Below, one piece after another: positions 28,229 through 38,976 of a stretch of 62,215 nucleotides of DNA (positions are counted from its first letter, which is position 1; every line of letters begins with the position of its first letter). The stretch lies in contig JAKUQS010000016.1 of NCBI GenBank assembly GCA_022451485.1, positions 1 through 62,215 on the forward strand. The letters run 5' to 3'. The notes below the pieces were generated by a model. The model had not been told where the DNA came from. It made no database searches and worked only from the letters and a program-made list of their open reading frames with translations. This DNA comes from Gammaproteobacteria bacterium (GTDB taxonomy: Bacteria > Pseudomonadota > Gammaproteobacteria > Arenicellales > UBA868). The position numbers and the translations under genes were made by a program.

Positions 28229-28984
28229 ATGCGCTCACGTCTCGTTGCAGGTAACTGGAAAATGAACGGCAGTCGCGATATGGCGACTGAACTACTATCC
28301 GCTATAGGTAGCGGAGTATCCCAGCTCACTGGTGTAGAGGTCGTTGTTTGTCCCCCATTTGTATTGATTAGCCAAGCCATTGCCATGTTAGCCGACAGTG
28401 GCGTCGCTGTTGGGGGGCAAGATCTTGATCCCAATATGTCTGGTGCGTTCACAGGTCAGATCAATGCAGGTTTATTGCTGGATCAAGGTTGTCGTTACGC
28501 GATTGTTGGCCATTCGGAACGCCGTACGCTTTACGGAGAGGGTGACGAGTGGGTGGCTCAAAAGGCGTTAGCAGCCCAGTCAGCGGGTTTGTCGCCGATC
28601 GTGTGTGTTGGGGAAACCCTTGAAGAGCGAGAGGCGGGTCGCACTGAGTCCGTGATTCAGCGCCAACTGGAAGCGGTTATCCATCATGGCGGCGTTGCCC
28701 TGCTTGCCGAAGCAGTCGTCGCCTATGAGCCGGTATGGGCTATTGGCACAGGCGAAACAGCAACCCCCGAGCAAGCCGATGCGGTCCACGAATTTATTCG
28801 CCATCGCGTGGCTAGCCAATCGGGCACAATTGCTGATCAGTTGCTGATACTGTACGGGGGTAGTGTAAAGGCTGACAATGCGCCGGCATTGTTTCAAAAA
28901 GAGCATATTGATGGCGGACTGATTGGGGGAGCAGCCTTGAGTGCACAGGATTTCCTTAAGATTTGCTCCGCCGCGGTGAGGTAA
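28229..28984 (+). CDS. tpiA: Triosephosphate isomerase
   Basis: Interconverts dihydroxyacetone phosphate and glyceraldehyde-3-P. From ATG 28229 the 251-residue product has the catalytic residues at the E. coli positions: K11 in GNWKMNG, H95 in GHSERR and E167 in AYEPVWAIGTG, with the phosphate loop YGGSVKADN near the end. The frame extends to a GTG at 28199, but MRSRLVAGNWKMNG matches the family start. It is followed by secG after 2 bases. Confidence 0.97.
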   Translation: MRSRLVAGNWKMNGSRDMATELLSAIGSGVSQLTGVEVVVCPPFVLISQAIAMLADSGVAVGGQDLDPNMSGAFTGQINAGLLLDQGCRYAIVGHSERRTLYGEGDEWVAQKALAAQSAGLSPIVCVGETLEEREAGRTESVIQRQLEAVIHHGGVALLAEAVVAYEPVWAIGTGETATPEQADAVHEFIRHRVASQSGTIADQLLILYGGSVKADNAPALFQKEHIDGGLIGGAALSAQDFLKICSAAVR

Positions 28985-28986
28985 TC

Positions 28987-29352
28987 ATGTTAACCAGTGT
29001 TTTGACAGTTATTCACCTTGTGGCGGCAATTGCTATTGTTGTCCTGATCCTATTGCAGCAAGGCCGGGGTGCGGATATGGGAGCTGCCTTTGGTGGTGGC
29101 GGTTCGTCCCAATCTCTTTTCGGTAGTCGTGGGTCCGCGACGTTTCTGAGTCGAGTGACCGGCGGTCTCGCATTGCTGTTCTTTATTACTGCACTGAGCC
29201 TCGCCTATATCTACACTCGGGAAAGTGCTACCACGAGCAGTGTGGTTAAAGAAACGATATCGGCCGAGGTAACGGACAGCAGCGTGCCGGTTGCGCCTGC
29301 GGACGGGTCACAATCAGACTCAGATCTGCCTGCGGTGCCGAAGAATCAGTGA
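28987..29352 (+). CDS. secG: Preprotein translocase subunit SecG
   Basis: Accessory membrane subunit of the SecYEG channel. The 121-residue product has two hydrophobic segments (about 3-23 and 52-74) separated by the conserved LLQQGRGADMGAAFGGG and SLFGSRGSATFLSR, and a low-complexity acidic tail. ATG 28987 immediately follows the tpiA stop; a start at 28963 inside tpiA is less likely. tpiA-secG-tRNA-Leu is a conserved gammaproteobacterial order. Confidence 0.96.
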   Translation: MLTSVLTVIHLVAAIAIVVLILLQQGRGADMGAAFGGGGSSQSLFGSRGSATFLSRVTGGLALLFFITALSLAYIYTRESATTSSVVKETISAEVTDSSVPVAPADGSQSDSDLPAVPKNQ

Positions 29353-29380
29353 TCCATGGTAGTGTGTTACACCATGATCA
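29350..29380 (+). other. Stem-loop between secG and tRNA-Leu
   Basis: TGATC-C-ATGGT (29350-29360) pairs with ACCATGATCA (29371-29380): 10 pairs with one bulged C and a 10-base loop. It includes the secG stop codon and lies 23 bases before the tRNA. No T-run; possibly an mRNA/tRNA processing structure. Confidence 0.35.
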
Positions 29381-29403
29381 GCAGCCAAATCGAAGAGCCT
29401 ATT

Positions 29404-29488
29404 GCCGAAGTGGTGGAACTGGTAGACACGCCGTCTTGAGGGGGCGGTGGCGCGAGCCGTGCCGGTTCGAGTCCGGCCTTCGGCACCA
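29404..29488 (+). tRNA. tRNA-Leu (anticodon GAG)
   Basis: An 85-base class II tRNA with a long variable arm and encoded CCA. The acceptor GCCGAAG (29404-29410) pairs with CTTCGGC (29478-29484). The anticodon stem CCGTC/GGCGG encloses loop TTGAGGG, anticodon GAG. The T arm contains GGTTCGAGTCC. Reads CUC/CUU leucine codons. Located at the standard secG-tRNA-Leu position. Confidence 0.96.
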
Positions 29489-29548
29489 TACGTTGTTTTA
29501 TGTATTACCTTCATCGGGTTGGGTTTGATCATGGATACGGTAATCCGA

Positions 29549-29577
29549 TTGACCAGGTCGAAGACCAAACCTAGAAT
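29549..29577 (+). promoter_or_regulatory. Sigma-70 type promoter of the nuo operon
   Basis: TTGACC (29549-29554) and TAGAAT (29572-29577) with exactly 17 bases between, about 30 bases before nuoA. It gives a short leader for the whole 14-gene operon, though read-through from tRNA-Leu is possible. Confidence 0.6.
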
Positions 29578-29607
29578 CAGAGGCTCCGGAAAACCTACTC
29601 GTTCTCT

Positions 29608-29964
29608 ATGCTTGATCAGTATTTTCCTATCCTAATGTTTTTAGTGACCGGTTTGGTGGTCGGCGGGGCTGCGCTGGCCGCTGGTAGTCTTCTTGCGCCC
29701 AATAAGCCAGATGGCAAGAAATTGTCTCCCTATGAATGTGGATTTGAGGCCTTTGAGGATGCTCGGATGAAGTTTGATGTCCGCTATTATCTCGTGGCGA
29801 TTCTCTTTATCATTTTTGATCTGGAAATAGCATTCCTGTTTCCGTGGGCTGTGGTGCTCGAGGACATCGGTCTATTTGGGTTTCTTTCCATGGTTTTGTT
29901 TCTATTGGTGCTTGTCGTTGGATTTATTTATGAGTGGATGAAAGGAGCGCTTGAGTGGGAGTAA
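29608..29964 (+). CDS. nuoA: NADH-quinone oxidoreductase subunit A
   Basis: Small membrane subunit of complex I at the junction with the peripheral arm. The 118-residue product has three hydrophobic segments, the conserved [23 protein letters not shown] loop (its cysteine lies in the quinone-channel loop) and [13 protein letters not shown]. First gene of the operon, 8 bases before nuoB. Confidence 0.96.
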   Translation: MLDQYFPILMFLVTGLVVGGAALAAGSLLAPNKPDGKKLSPYECGFEAFEDARMKFDVRYYLVAILFIIFDLEIAFLFPWAVVLEDIGLFGFLSMVLFLLVLVVGFIYEWMKGALEWE

Positions 29965-29972
29965 GGTGCTAA

Positions 29973-30452
29973 ATGGCGCTTGAAGGTGCTCTGCAGCAGG
30001 GTTGGGCAACAGCGAGGCTGGATGACCTGATCAATTGGGCCAGGACCGGTTCCATGTGGCCTATGACGTTTGGTCTTGCGTGTTGTGCCGTTGAGATGAT
30101 GCATGCGGGAGCTTCACGATACGATCTCGACCGGTTCGGGATTGTCTTTCGTCCAAGTCCGCGACAGTCAGACGTAATGATAGTAGCGGGCACACTGACC
30201 AATAAGATGGCGCCGGCTTTACGTAAGGTATACGAACAAATGCCCGAGCCGCGTTGGGTTATCTCGATGGGATCGTGTGCTAACGGCGGGGGCTATTACC
30301 ATTATTCCTATTCAGTGGTGCGTGGTTGCGATCGGATCGTTCCCGTTGATGTTTATGTGCCGGGTTGTCCACCCACAGCTGAGGCCTTGCTTTACGGGAT
30401 TATTCAGCTGCAAAAAAAGATCAAAAGAACCGAGACGATTGCACGTTCCTGA
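29973..30452 (+). CDS. nuoB: NADH-quinone oxidoreductase subunit B
   Basis: Carries cluster N2, the last iron-sulfur centre before quinone. The 159-residue product has the adjacent cysteines in [12 protein letters not shown], the third in [13 protein letters not shown] and the fourth in [15 protein letters not shown], so the ligand set is complete. It starts [11 protein letters not shown] and lacks long extensions. In operon between nuoA and nuoC. Confidence 0.97.
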   Translation: MALEGALQQGWATARLDDLINWARTGSMWPMTFGLACCAVEMMHAGASRYDLDRFGIVFRPSPRQSDVMIVAGTLTNKMAPALRKVYEQMPEPRWVISMGSCANGGGYYHYSYSVVRGCDRIVPVDVYVPGCPPTAEALLYGIIQLQKKIKRTETIARS

Positions 30453-30478
30453 CTAACTAAGTAGATATTTATAAGATC

Positions 30479-31093
30479 ATGGGTTCTACGCAGCACCTGA
30501 TCAGTCGTTTGTCGACGGTCGGATCGGGGGTGAATATTTCGATAACCGAAGCGCACGGAGAGGTGTCGCTCGAGGTTGAGTGTTCACAAGGGCATGGGTG
30601 CCTCCAGCTTTTGCACGATGAGCCAGACCTTTGTTTTGAACAGCTGATTGATCTTTGTGGCGTCGACTACCTGGACTACGGGAAAGATTCCACTCAGACA
30701 GATGCTGATGGCACGGGCCCCCGATTTGCAGTGGTCTATCATCTTTTGTCTGTCTCGCATAACCACCGCTTGCGTGTCGTAGTACGTCTTGAAGAGGAGA
30801 CACCGACGACGGACTCCGTGATCGATATCTGGCCGGTCGCGGATTGGTTTGAACGTGAGGCCTTTGATCTTTTTGGCATCATATTCATCGGCCACCCAGA
30901 CCTCCGTCGACTGCTGACCGATTACGGTTTTGTAGGGCACCCGTTTCGTAAGGATTTCCCGTTGTCAGGTCATGTGGAGATGAGATACGACGAGGAAAAA
31001 GGTCGAGTTGTTTATGAGCCTGTTTCTATAGAGCCACGTGTGACAGTGCCGCGGGTTATTCGCGAAGGAGGCGGCGTTGAGCGAAATCCGTAA
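30479..31093 (+). CDS. nuoC: NADH-quinone oxidoreductase subunit C
   Basis: Peripheral-arm structural subunit (30-kDa type). The 204-residue product has [38 protein letters not shown] signature and [28 protein letters not shown] near the end. It is a separate gene, not fused with nuoD as in E. coli and Pseudomonas. The last 17 bases overlap nuoD. Confidence 0.95.
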   Translation: MGSTQHLISRLSTVGSGVNISITEAHGEVSLEVECSQGHGCLQLLHDEPDLCFEQLIDLCGVDYLDYGKDSTQTDADGTGPRFAVVYHLLSVSHNHRLRVVVRLEEETPTTDSVIDIWPVADWFEREAFDLFGIIFIGHPDLRRLLTDYGFVGHPFRKDFPLSGHVEMRYDEEKGRVVYEPVSIEPRVTVPRVIREGGGVERNP

Positions 31094-32330
31094 TTACACG
31101 ATGAACTTCGGTCCGCAACATCCGGCGGCCCATGGTGTTCTGCGTTTAGTAATGGAAATGGACGGCGAAGTTGTAGAACGTATTGATCCGCATATTGGGT
31201 TGTTGCACCGGGCGACTGAGAAACTCGCTGAGAGCAAGCCCTACAATCACAATATTGGTTACATGGATCGGCTCGATTATGTGTCGATGATGTGTAATGA
31301 ACACGCTTACGTGATGGCAATAGAAAAATTGCTTGGCGTGACCGTGCCGGAACGGGCCCGCTACATCCGCGTTTTGTTCGATGAGCTTACACGGATTCTC
31401 AATCATCTGATGTGGATTGGTGCGCATGCGTTGGATATCGGTGCGATGAGTGTATTTCTTTATGCGTTCCGCGAACGGGAAGATTTAATGGATTGCTACG
31501 AGGCTGCATCTGGTGCTCGAATGCATGCGACCTATTACCGTCCCGGCGGCGTCTACCGTGATCTTCCCGATAGCATGCCGCAATATGAGTCATCTCGGTG
31601 GCATGGAGAAGGGGCTACTCGTGAACGCAATAAAGATCGTTCCGGATCATTGCTTGATTTCATCTGGGCATTCTCCGAACGCTTTCCAGGATGCGTAGAT
31701 GATTACGAGACTTTGCTGACAGATAACCGTATCTGGAAACAACGCACCGTCGGCATCGGAGTTGTAGAACCATCGCGTGCGCTCAAATTGGGGTTTACCG
31801 GTCCGATGTTGCGGGGCTCCGGCGTTGAATGGGATCTAAGAAAGAAACAGCCCTACGAAGTTTACGACCGGATGGATTTCGATATTCCGGTGGGGACGGA
31901 GGGTGATTGTTACGACCGTTATCTGGTTCGAGTAGAGGAGATGCGTCAGTCGAATCGAATTGTCCGCCAATGCGTTAAATGGTTGCAGGCCAATGCCGGT
32001 CCAGTAATCGTTGAGAACTACAAGGTGGTTCCGCCGCGGCGCGAAGAGATGAAACAGGATATGGAATCTCTGATTCACCATTTTAAATTGTTTACTGAGG
32101 GGTATACGGTGCCCGCAGGCGAGGTCTATGCTGCAGTTGAGGCTCCTAAAGGTGAATTTGGTGTGTATCTCGTGTCCGATAGTGCGAACAAGCCTTATCG
32201 GCTAAAGATTAGAGCTCCTGGATTTGCCCACTTGGCGGCATTGAATGAGATGGCACGGGGGCATATGTTGGCCGATGTGGTGGCCATCATTGGAACTCAG
32301 GATATCGTGTTTGGAGAGGTGGATCGCTAA
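31077..32330 (+). CDS. nuoD: NADH-quinone oxidoreductase subunit D
   Basis: 49-kDa-type subunit lining the quinone pocket. The 417-residue product begins [23 protein letters not shown], with the quinone-site His of GPQHPAAHG, followed by RGLLHR-type [12 protein letters not shown] and [11 protein letters not shown]; it ends in ..[12 protein letters not shown] as usual. The start is TTG 31077, well supported by AAGGAGG 5 bases upstream and inside the nuoC end. Its stop overlaps the nuoE ATG (TAATG). Confidence 0.96.
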   Translation: MSEIRNYTMNFGPQHPAAHGVLRLVMEMDGEVVERIDPHIGLLHRATEKLAESKPYNHNIGYMDRLDYVSMMCNEHAYVMAIEKLLGVTVPERARYIRVLFDELTRILNHLMWIGAHALDIGAMSVFLYAFREREDLMDCYEAASGARMHATYYRPGGVYRDLPDSMPQYESSRWHGEGATRERNKDRSGSLLDFIWAFSERFPGCVDDYETLLTDNRIWKQRTVGIGVVEPSRALKLGFTGPMLRGSGVEWDLRKKQPYEVYDRMDFDIPVGTEGDCYDRYLVRVEEMRQSNRIVRQCVKWLQANAGPVIVENYKVVPPRREEMKQDMESLIHHFKLFTEGYTVPAGEVYAAVEAPKGEFGVYLVSDSANKPYRLKIRAPGFAHLAALNEMARGHMLADVVAIIGTQDIVFGEVDR

Positions 32331-32818
32331 TGGATGGAATGGAGGCTGTTACGGAACTTTCGTCCGAGGTCGTTGCCAAGGTGGCGACGGAAGTCGCGAA
32401 ATATCCGGAGCGAAGAGCCGCGGTAAAGTCGGCCTTGCGTTATGCTCAAGCGGAACATGGTTGGGTGTCGGGAGGTGTGGTTCGAGCTGTCGCGGCATTA
32501 CTCAAACTGGAGCCGATTGAGGTTTATGAGGTTGCGACGTTTTATGACATGTTCTATACCGAGCCGGTTGGTCGCCATCAGTTGCGTGTGTGCACCAATG
32601 TTTCTTGTATGTTGCGCGGTGCTGGGAGCATTGTGGAACTGCTTCAAGATAAGCTGGGTGTGAAGGTAGGAGGTACCTCTGAAGATGGTCGGGTTACGCT
32701 GTTGGCTGCTGAGTGTCTTGGGGCTTGCGGCGGTGCACCGATGCTGGTTTGCGGGGATCGCTATTTCGAAGACCTGACGGAAGAAAAGCTGGATCACCTG
32801 CTGGCGGAACTGGACTGA
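32330..32818 (+). CDS. nuoE: NADH-quinone oxidoreductase subunit E
   Basis: 24-kDa-type thioredoxin-fold subunit holding the [2Fe-2S] cluster N1a. The 162-residue product has the four ligands in CTNVSC and [11 protein letters not shown], and the helical N-terminus with [13 protein letters not shown] and [15 protein letters not shown] overlaps the nuoD stop by one base; nuoF follows after 5 bases. Confidence 0.96.
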   Translation: MDGMEAVTELSSEVVAKVATEVAKYPERRAAVKSALRYAQAEHGWVSGGVVRAVAALLKLEPIEVYEVATFYDMFYTEPVGRHQLRVCTNVSCMLRGAGSIVELLQDKLGVKVGGTSEDGRVTLLAAECLGACGGAPMLVCGDRYFEDLTEEKLDHLLAELD

Positions 32819-32823
32819 CTAAC

Positions 32824-34089
32824 ATGGGTACTTGTCACGTTTGTTTGCCAGATCCCAGCATAGAAACGCCATGGACGATGGCGTCGTATGTTGGTAGTGG
32901 AGGATACCAAGCATGGCGACAGATCCTGACTGAGGGTGTACCTGCCGAACAGATCATTGAAAAGATCAAGGCATCGGGTTTGCGTGGTCGTGGGGGGGCT
33001 GGATTTCCATCGGGATTAAAACTTAGTTTCATGCCCCGGGATGCGCCAGGACAAAAGTATATTGTGTGCAACTCAGATGAAAGCGAGCCCGGAACCTTTA
33101 AGGATCGGGATATTCTTCGCTACAACCCACACCAATTGATTGAAGGCATGGCCATTGCCTGTTATGCCACGGGTTCCACGGTGGGCTACAACTATATTCG
33201 AGGCGAGTACTATGAACCATGGGTACGATTTGAATCGGCTCTTGCGGAGGCACGCGCTGCGGGATTGATTGGCTCGAATCTCCTCGATAGTGGGACGGAC
33301 TTTGAGTTGTTCAGTCAGCGGGGCGCTGGCGCCTATATCTGCGGCGAGGAAACCGGGCTGCTTGAGTCATTAGAGGGCAAGAAGGGGATGCCGCGTTTTA
33401 AACCGCCGTTTCCAGCGCAGGTTGGTGCTTTTGGGCGACCGACAACGGTTAGCAACACTGAGACATTGGCTTCGTTACCCCCTATTCTGCGTTATGGAGC
33501 AGAGTGGTTTTTAAATCTTGGCATCGAAGCGAGCGGCGGCAGCAAGATATTCTCTGTATCCGGTCATGTGCAACGTCCAGGTAATTACGAGGTAACTCTT
33601 GGAACCCCATTTCGTGAATTGCTGGAACTGGCTGGTGGGCTTTTCCCAGGGAGGAGCTTGAAAGCGGTGATTCCGGGGGGGTCATCGATGCCAGTGATGC
33701 CGGCATCGGCGATTATGGATTGCAATATGGATTACGACGCCTTAAAGCAGGCAGGGTCCATGATTGGTTCGGGTGGTGTGATTGTTATGGACAACACCAC
33801 GTGTATGGTCGAAGTGCTTGAGCGAATTGCGCAGTTCTATTATGTAGAGTCGTGCGGTCAATGTACGCCCTGTCGGGAAGGAACGGGGTGGTTGTATCGC
33901 TGCTTGCAGCGAATTCGGACAGGTCAAGGGAAGGCGAAAGATTTAGAACTCCTAGAGAGCATTGCCGGTCGCATTGAGGGGCGAACGATTTGTGCACTTG
34001 GTGATGCGGCAGCTTGGCCAGTGCAGAGTTTTCTTCAGCACTTTCGTAGTGAGTTCGAGGGCATGATCAAGGTTGGCGACCCCGCCTAG
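32824..34089 (+). CDS. nuoF: NADH-quinone oxidoreductase subunit F
   Basis: 51-kDa-type subunit that binds NADH and FMN and carries cluster N3. The 421-residue product has [15 protein letters not shown] (nucleotide site), [15 protein letters not shown], the FMN-site [19 protein letters not shown], an SLBB region and the N3 ligands in [11 protein letters not shown] plus a later Cys in [10 protein letters not shown] 32824 is used; the frame is open back into nuoE, but that part is not conserved. The very N-terminus carries an extra CHVC. Confidence 0.96.
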   Translation: MGTCHVCLPDPSIETPWTMASYVGSGGYQAWRQILTEGVPAEQIIEKIKASGLRGRGGAGFPSGLKLSFMPRDAPGQKYIVCNSDESEPGTFKDRDILRYNPHQLIEGMAIACYATGSTVGYNYIRGEYYEPWVRFESALAEARAAGLIGSNLLDSGTDFELFSQRGAGAYICGEETGLLESLEGKKGMPRFKPPFPAQVGAFGRPTTVSNTETLASLPPILRYGAEWFLNLGIEASGGSKIFSVSGHVQRPGNYEVTLGTPFRELLELAGGLFPGRSLKAVIPGGSSMPVMPASAIMDCNMDYDALKQAGSMIGSGGVIVMDNTTCMVEVLERIAQFYYVESCGQCTPCREGTGWLYRCLQRIRTGQGKAKDLELLESIAGRIEGRTICALGDAAAWPVQSFLQHFRSEFEGMIKVGDPA

Positions 34090-34107
34090 CCTTCGGAGAA
34101 ATTTATT

Positions 34108-36486
34108 ATGGCAATGATCATCATCGACGGGCAAGAGATCGAAGCCGAAGCGGGATCGATGATTATTCAGGCTGCTGATAAGGCTGACATCTATATCCCC
34201 CGATTTTGTTACCACGAGAAGCTCTCCATCGCTGCAAATTGTCGCATGTGTCTTGTAGAAGTCGAGAAGGCGCCAAAGCCCTTGCCCGCCTGTGCCACCC
34301 CAATTACGGATGGCATGGTGATACATACGGCTTCACAACAGGCGGTGGAAGCGCAGCAAGGAACCATGGAATTTTTGTTGATCAATCATCCGTTGGATTG
34401 TCCGATTTGTGATCAAGGGGGTGAATGCCCGTTACAAGACCAGGCATTGGGATATGGCGGTGATGTGTCTCGTTTCAGCGAAGGTAAACGGGTGGTAGAT
34501 GATCCCGATATTGGCCCACTGATTGAAACCGAAATGACACGCTGTATTCATTGCACGCGCTGTGTTCGATTTGGTCAGGAAGTTGCTGGCATCATGGAAT
34601 TAGGCGCCATCGGTCGAGGCGAAGACATGAAGATCGCGACCGTTATTGGGCAGACAGTCGACAGCGAGGTTTCTGGAAATGTCATTGATCTGTGTCCTGT
34701 TGGAGCACTGACCTCCAAACCTTACCGATTTTCGGCAAGAGCGTGGGAACTGGCCTCGCATGACGCAATTAGCCCCCACGATTGTTTGGGCTCCAATCTG
34801 AATATTCAGACAGCACACGATACAGTTAAACGGGTCCTACCGAGGACAAATGAGCACGTAAACGAATGTTGGCTTTCGGATCGAGATCGTTTCAGTTACG
34901 AAGGTGTTAATTCACCAGATCGATTACTTCAGCCATTGGTCCGAGTAGGAGATCGGTTCGAGGAAGTTGCCTGGGAGGTGGCGCTCCAACGGGCAGCGTC
35001 GGCGTTGTCTGATATCAGCAAGGTAGAGGGGCCGGCAGCGATTGGTGCGCTGGCATCGCCCACGGCAACGTTGGAAGAATTTTTCCTGCTACAGCAATTG
35101 ATGCGTGGCCTTGGATCGGACAACGTTGATCACCGACTACGTCAAAGAGATTTTCGAGATGATTCTTTCGCGGCTTTTTTCCCGGGCACTGAATTGCCAG
35201 TTGACCGGATTCAGAGCGCCGCCAGTGTGCTGTTGGTGGGTTGTCATCTAAGAAAAGAGCTTCCGCTGGTCGCGCTTCGAGTGCGTGAATTGTGCCGCAT
35301 GGGTGGTCAAGTTGCGGCGTTGAACTCGATGGATTACGAGCAGAATTTTCCATTGACTGAATCGTTGGTGGTTGCACCGAGCACACTGCCGGCAGCGCTA
35401 GCGCGTATTGCCATTGCTTGTGTTGGTCAGGTGGAAGTGCCGGAGGAGTTAAGGCAATGGGCTGAATTGATTCCGGACAGTGAGGATTTCGCACGTACAG
35501 CAAAGATGCTAAGCGAGGTGGAAGGAGAAGTGGTGGTGGTTTTGGGGCAGATTGCAGCCCAGCATCGTGAAGCGTCGGTGCTCAGAACTATAGCGAGTTG
35601 GCTCGCGCAGCAAACGGGTATCAGACTGGCTTTCCTGCCTGAAGCAAACGGCGCCGCCGCCTGGATCGCAGGGTGCGTCCCCCATAGACAGGCGAATGGT
35701 GAAGAAGTGCAAGAACCTGGGCTGAATGTCAGTCAGATGCTGTCCGGTCAATTGAGTGCCTACCTGCTTTTTGGGCTCGAGCCAACCATGGATCTGGCCG
35801 CGACCGGGAATCTTGGTTCTGTGTTGTCGGAAGCAGCGTTTGTCTTGAGTTTCTCCGCTTTTCGTTCAGCAATCCCCGCGCAGGCCGATGTGGTATTTCC
35901 ATTAGCACCGTTTACCGAAAGTGCTGGCACTTATGTCAATTGCGACGGACGGACACAGTCGGTCGAAGCGGCTATGGACCCGCGGGGAATGGCCCGACCA
36001 GGCTGGAAAATTCTTCGAGTACTAGGGAATTATCTTGCCCTGCCGGAGTTTGATTATGTTACCGCTGATGACGTTAGGTCACGGGTGAGTCTGTCATTGC
36101 CCGAGGTTGTTTGTCGCCTAAAAGAAGGGTGTACGTTGCCCGCAGCGGCGTCGAAGAGCGGTCCGTGGTCTACTGAGAGTCAACAGTTTGAGCGGGTAGT
36201 AGACGTACCCATCTATGACGTCGATCCTATCGTTAGGCGTTCATCATCGCTACAACGAACCCAGGATCACGCGTTGGCTGCTGTTCATATGAATACAGAA
36301 CAGTTGCGCGCACTTAACGTCAAGACGGGTGATTATGTTCGGGTGGTCGCTGATAGTGATGAAGTAAAACTCACGATTACGTTGGATGATCGAGTGCTTG
36401 ATGGGTGCGTTTACATTCCCATGGGCAGCGTGGCCACTGCGCCACTTGGCGGGGCTGATTGCATCGAACTTAAGGTGATGCAGTGA
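34108..36486 (+). CDS. nuoG: NADH-quinone oxidoreductase subunit G
   Basis: 75-kDa-type subunit with an N-terminal ferredoxin-like domain and a molybdopterin-oxidoreductase-like C-terminal half. The 792-residue product shows N1b ligands ([21 protein letters not shown] and PLPAC region), N5 ligands in [19 protein letters not shown], and N4 ligands in [10 protein letters not shown] plus DLCPVGAL. The extra four-cysteine set for cluster N7, present in E. coli, is not seen: only one Cys occurs in HDCLGSN. Its stop overlaps nuoH (TGATG). Confidence 0.95.
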   Translation: MAMIIIDGQEIEAEAGSMIIQAADKADIYIPRFCYHEKLSIAANCRMCLVEVEKAPKPLPACATPITDGMVIHTASQQAVEAQQGTMEFLLINHPLDCPICDQGGECPLQDQALGYGGDVSRFSEGKRVVDDPDIGPLIETEMTRCIHCTRCVRFGQEVAGIMELGAIGRGEDMKIATVIGQTVDSEVSGNVIDLCPVGALTSKPYRFSARAWELASHDAISPHDCLGSNLNIQTAHDTVKRVLPRTNEHVNECWLSDRDRFSYEGVNSPDRLLQPLVRVGDRFEEVAWEVALQRAASALSDISKVEGPAAIGALASPTATLEEFFLLQQLMRGLGSDNVDHRLRQRDFRDDSFAAFFPGTELPVDRIQSAASVLLVGCHLRKELPLVALRVRELCRMGGQVAALNSMDYEQNFPLTESLVVAPSTLPAALARIAIACVGQVEVPEELRQWAELIPDSEDFARTAKMLSEVEGEVVVVLGQIAAQHREASVLRTIASWLAQQTGIRLAFLPEANGAAAWIAGCVPHRQANGEEVQEPGLNVSQMLSGQLSAYLLFGLEPTMDLAATGNLGSVLSEAAFVLSFSAFRSAIPAQADVVFPLAPFTESAGTYVNCDGRTQSVEAAMDPRGMARPGWKILRVLGNYLALPEFDYVTADDVRSRVSLSLPEVVCRLKEGCTLPAAASKSGPWSTESQQFERVVDVPIYDVDPIVRRSSSLQRTQDHALAAVHMNTEQLRALNVKTGDYVRVVADSDEVKLTITLDDRVLDGCVYIPMGSVATAPLGGADCIELKVMQ

Positions 36487-37520
36487 TGTTGCAGGTCTTT
36501 GTCGAAATGTGGCATTCCCTGCCATTGGTATTACAGGTTGGGTTCAAAATTGCAGCCATTCTTTTCCCTCTGCTCGGCATGGTAGCGTATTACACGTTCG
36601 CGGAAAGAAAGGTCATTGGGTATATTCAGTTGCGGGTCGGACCGAATCGGGTGGGTCCACGAGGTTGGTTGCAGCCCATCGCTGATGCGGTCAAATTGAT
36701 GTTTAAAGAAATCATCATTCCGACCAATGCGGAACGGCAATTGTTCTTGATTGCTCCGGTGCTTGCTCTCGCGCCGGCGGTAGCAGCATGGGCCGTGGTG
36801 CCTTTCACAGATACGTTAGTACTCGCGGACATTGATGCCAGTCTATTGTTTGTGCTGGCGCTAACATCATTGGGTGTTTATGGTGTAATCATCGCGGGTT
36901 GGGCGTCCAATTCGAAGTATGCATTTCTTGGCGCTATGCGTTCGGCTGCTCAGATTGTTGCTTATGAAATAGCCATGGGTTTTGCACTGGTTGGTGTATT
37001 GATGGCAGCTGGTAGTTTGAACTTGCGTGAGATCGTTTTGGCTCAGGCAGGTGGTTTTTTCCAATGGTATTTAATTCCGTTATTTCCGCTTTTCGTGGTG
37101 TATCTGGTGTCAGGAGTGGCCGAGACCAATCGCGCTCCGTTCGATGTCGCGGAAGGTGAATCTGAGATTGTTGCGGGATTCCACGTCGAATATTCCGGCA
37201 TGGCGTTTGCCGTATTTTTTCTTGCGGAGTACGCCAACATGATTCTGATTTCAGCCCTAACGGTCATTATGTTCCTGGGTGGGTGGCAACCTCCGTTGGA
37301 TATTGCGCCGTTTACGTGGGTGCCGGGTATTGCTTGGTTTTTTGGAAAACTGGCGCTAGTCGCCTTTGTTTTTCTTTGGTTTCGGGCGACATTTCCACGC
37401 TATCGTTATGACCAGATTATGCGCTTGGGGTGGAAGGTATTTATACCGGTAACCCTCGTGTGGATAGGAGTGATTGGTGTGGCCAAATTCTTCACTCCGT
37501 TTGGTTTTCTGTTCAGCTAG
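36486..37520 (+). CDS. nuoH: NADH-quinone oxidoreductase subunit H
   Basis: Membrane subunit at the quinone entrance. The 344-residue product has about 8 membrane segments and the family stretches [20 protein letters not shown] and [26 protein letters not shown], with the conserved acidic residues. ATG 36486 overlaps the nuoG stop; a GTG one codon earlier is equally readable. Confidence 0.96.
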   Translation: MLQVFVEMWHSLPLVLQVGFKIAAILFPLLGMVAYYTFAERKVIGYIQLRVGPNRVGPRGWLQPIADAVKLMFKEIIIPTNAERQLFLIAPVLALAPAVAAWAVVPFTDTLVLADIDASLLFVLALTSLGVYGVIIAGWASNSKYAFLGAMRSAAQIVAYEIAMGFALVGVLMAAGSLNLREIVLAQAGGFFQWYLIPLFPLFVVYLVSGVAETNRAPFDVAEGESEIVAGFHVEYSGMAFAVFFLAEYANMILISALTVIMFLGGWQPPLDIAPFTWVPGIAWFFGKLALVAFVFLWFRATFPRYRYDQIMRLGWKVFIPVTLVWIGVIGVAKFFTPFGFLFS

Positions 37521-37529
37521 GGAATTACC

Positions 37530-38021
37530 GTGCTAAGGACTCTCATACGGTTCATCAAGACGTACTTCCTCTGGGAGTTATTGCGTGGTCTTGCACTAAC
37601 TGGGAGTCGATTGTTTCGGCGCAAGTTTACAGTTCAGTACCCAGATGAAAAAACGCCGAAATCACCCCGGTTTCGGGGGCTGCATGCGCTTCGACGGTAT
37701 CCTAACGGAGAGGAACGCTGCATTGCTTGCAAACTTTGCGAAGCGGTTTGCCCGGCTTTAGCCATCACCATCGAGTCGGAAGAAAGAGAGGACGGTACTC
37801 GACGGACGACGCGATACGATGTTGATTTGTTTAAGTGTGTCTACTGTGGCTTCTGTGAAGAGGCGTGTCCGGTCGATTCGATTGTTCTGACCGATATACA
37901 TGAATTTCATTTTGAAGGACGCGAAGGAACAGTAATTGATAAGGCGGGGTTACTCGCGATTGGTGATCGATACGAGTCAAGCATTGCAGCAGCGAGGGAA
38001 CACGATGCGCCGTACCGATAG
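37530..38021 (+). CDS. nuoI: NADH-quinone oxidoreductase subunit I
   Basis: 23-kDa-type subunit with two [4Fe-4S] clusters (N6a, N6b). The 163-residue product has [16 protein letters not shown] and [16 protein letters not shown], the full eight cysteines, and an amphipathic N-terminal helix. The start is GTG 37530, 9 bases after nuoH. Confidence 0.96.
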   Translation: MLRTLIRFIKTYFLWELLRGLALTGSRLFRRKFTVQYPDEKTPKSPRFRGLHALRRYPNGEERCIACKLCEAVCPALAITIESEEREDGTRRTTRYDVDLFKCVYCGFCEEACPVDSIVLTDIHEFHFEGREGTVIDKAGLLAIGDRYESSIAAAREHDAPYR

Positions 38022-38042
38022 TTGTTCAGGACGAGTCGTCCC

Positions 38043-38663
38043 ATGAATTTCTTGCAATTCAGTTTCTATCTTTTTTCAGCCATCTTAGTTGTGGCGGCAT
38101 CCCTGGTGGTTACTGTGCGAAACCCAGTAAAGGCCGCGTTGTATCTCGTGTTGGCATTTTTCAGCGCGGCGTGTATTTGGTTGACGCTAGAAGCGGAGTT
38201 TCTGGCCATCGTATTGGTGTTGGTTTATGTCGGAGCCGTGATGGTATTGTTTCTGTTCGTGGTCATGATGTTGGATATTGATGTTGCGCGTTTGAGAGAA
38301 GGATTCACGCAATATCTGCCGGCTGGTTTAGTGATTGCGGGTGTGATGGTTGCTGAACTTGCGGTGGTTATGTTGTCGGGGCGCTTTGGTCTTGATGCTA
38401 TACCCCGGCCCGTCGGGCGAGGGGTCGACTACAGCAATACACGTGAGTTGGGGTTGGTGCTTTACACCGATTATGTTTACGCGTTCGAAATTGCAGCTCT
38501 GATTCTTTTGGTTGCAATTATCGCAGCGATTTCACTCACTTTTAGGCGGCGTGGAGGCACCAACGTACAGGTGATTGCAGATCAATTACAGGTAACTAAG
38601 GCGGATCGACTGCGGATCGTAAAAATGACCAGCGAAAGAACTGATGGGGGAAAAGGCCCGTGA
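38043..38663 (+). CDS. nuoJ: NADH-quinone oxidoreductase subunit J
   Basis: Membrane subunit whose third helix takes part in coupling. The 206-residue product has five hydrophobic segments and [23 protein letters not shown] followed by [21 protein letters not shown], the conserved TM3 with its pi-bulge glycine. ATG 38043 fits the family start; a TTG at 38022 directly after nuoI is possible. Its stop overlaps nuoK (GTGA). Confidence 0.95.
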   Translation: MNFLQFSFYLFSAILVVAASLVVTVRNPVKAALYLVLAFFSAACIWLTLEAEFLAIVLVLVYVGAVMVLFLFVVMMLDIDVARLREGFTQYLPAGLVIAGVMVAELAVVMLSGRFGLDAIPRPVGRGVDYSNTRELGLVLYTDYVYAFEIAALILLVAIIAAISLTFRRRGGTNVQVIADQLQVTKADRLRIVKMTSERTDGGKGP

Positions 38664-38965
38664 TTCCCCTATCCCATTATCTCGTGCTGAGTGGCATTCT
38701 GTTCGCGTTGAGCGTGGTCGGGATTTTTCTGAATCGGAAAAATATAGTTATTTTATTGATGGCAATTGAATTGTTGCTGCTGTCAGCGAATATAAACTTT
38801 GTGGCGTTTTCCCACTACCTCGGGGATATGTCTGGGCAAGTATTCGTCTTTTTTATTCTCACCGTGGCCGCGGCCGAGGCGTCGATCGGACTGGCGATTC
38901 TCATTATTGTCTTCAGGAACCGACAAAGCATCAATGTTCAGGATTTAGGCAGTTTGCGCGGCTAA
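38660..38965 (+). CDS. nuoK: NADH-quinone oxidoreductase subunit K
   Basis: Small antiporter-like membrane subunit. The 101-residue product has three hydrophobic segments and the conserved glutamates in [19 protein letters not shown] and [12 protein letters not shown]. The start is GTG, overlapping the nuoJ stop by 4 bases. nuoL follows after 11 bases. Confidence 0.96.
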   Translation: MIPLSHYLVLSGILFALSVVGIFLNRKNIVILLMAIELLLLSANINFVAFSHYLGDMSGQVFVFFILTVAAAEASIGLAILIIVFRNRQSINVQDLGSLRG

Positions 38966-38976
38966 GATCGATCGAT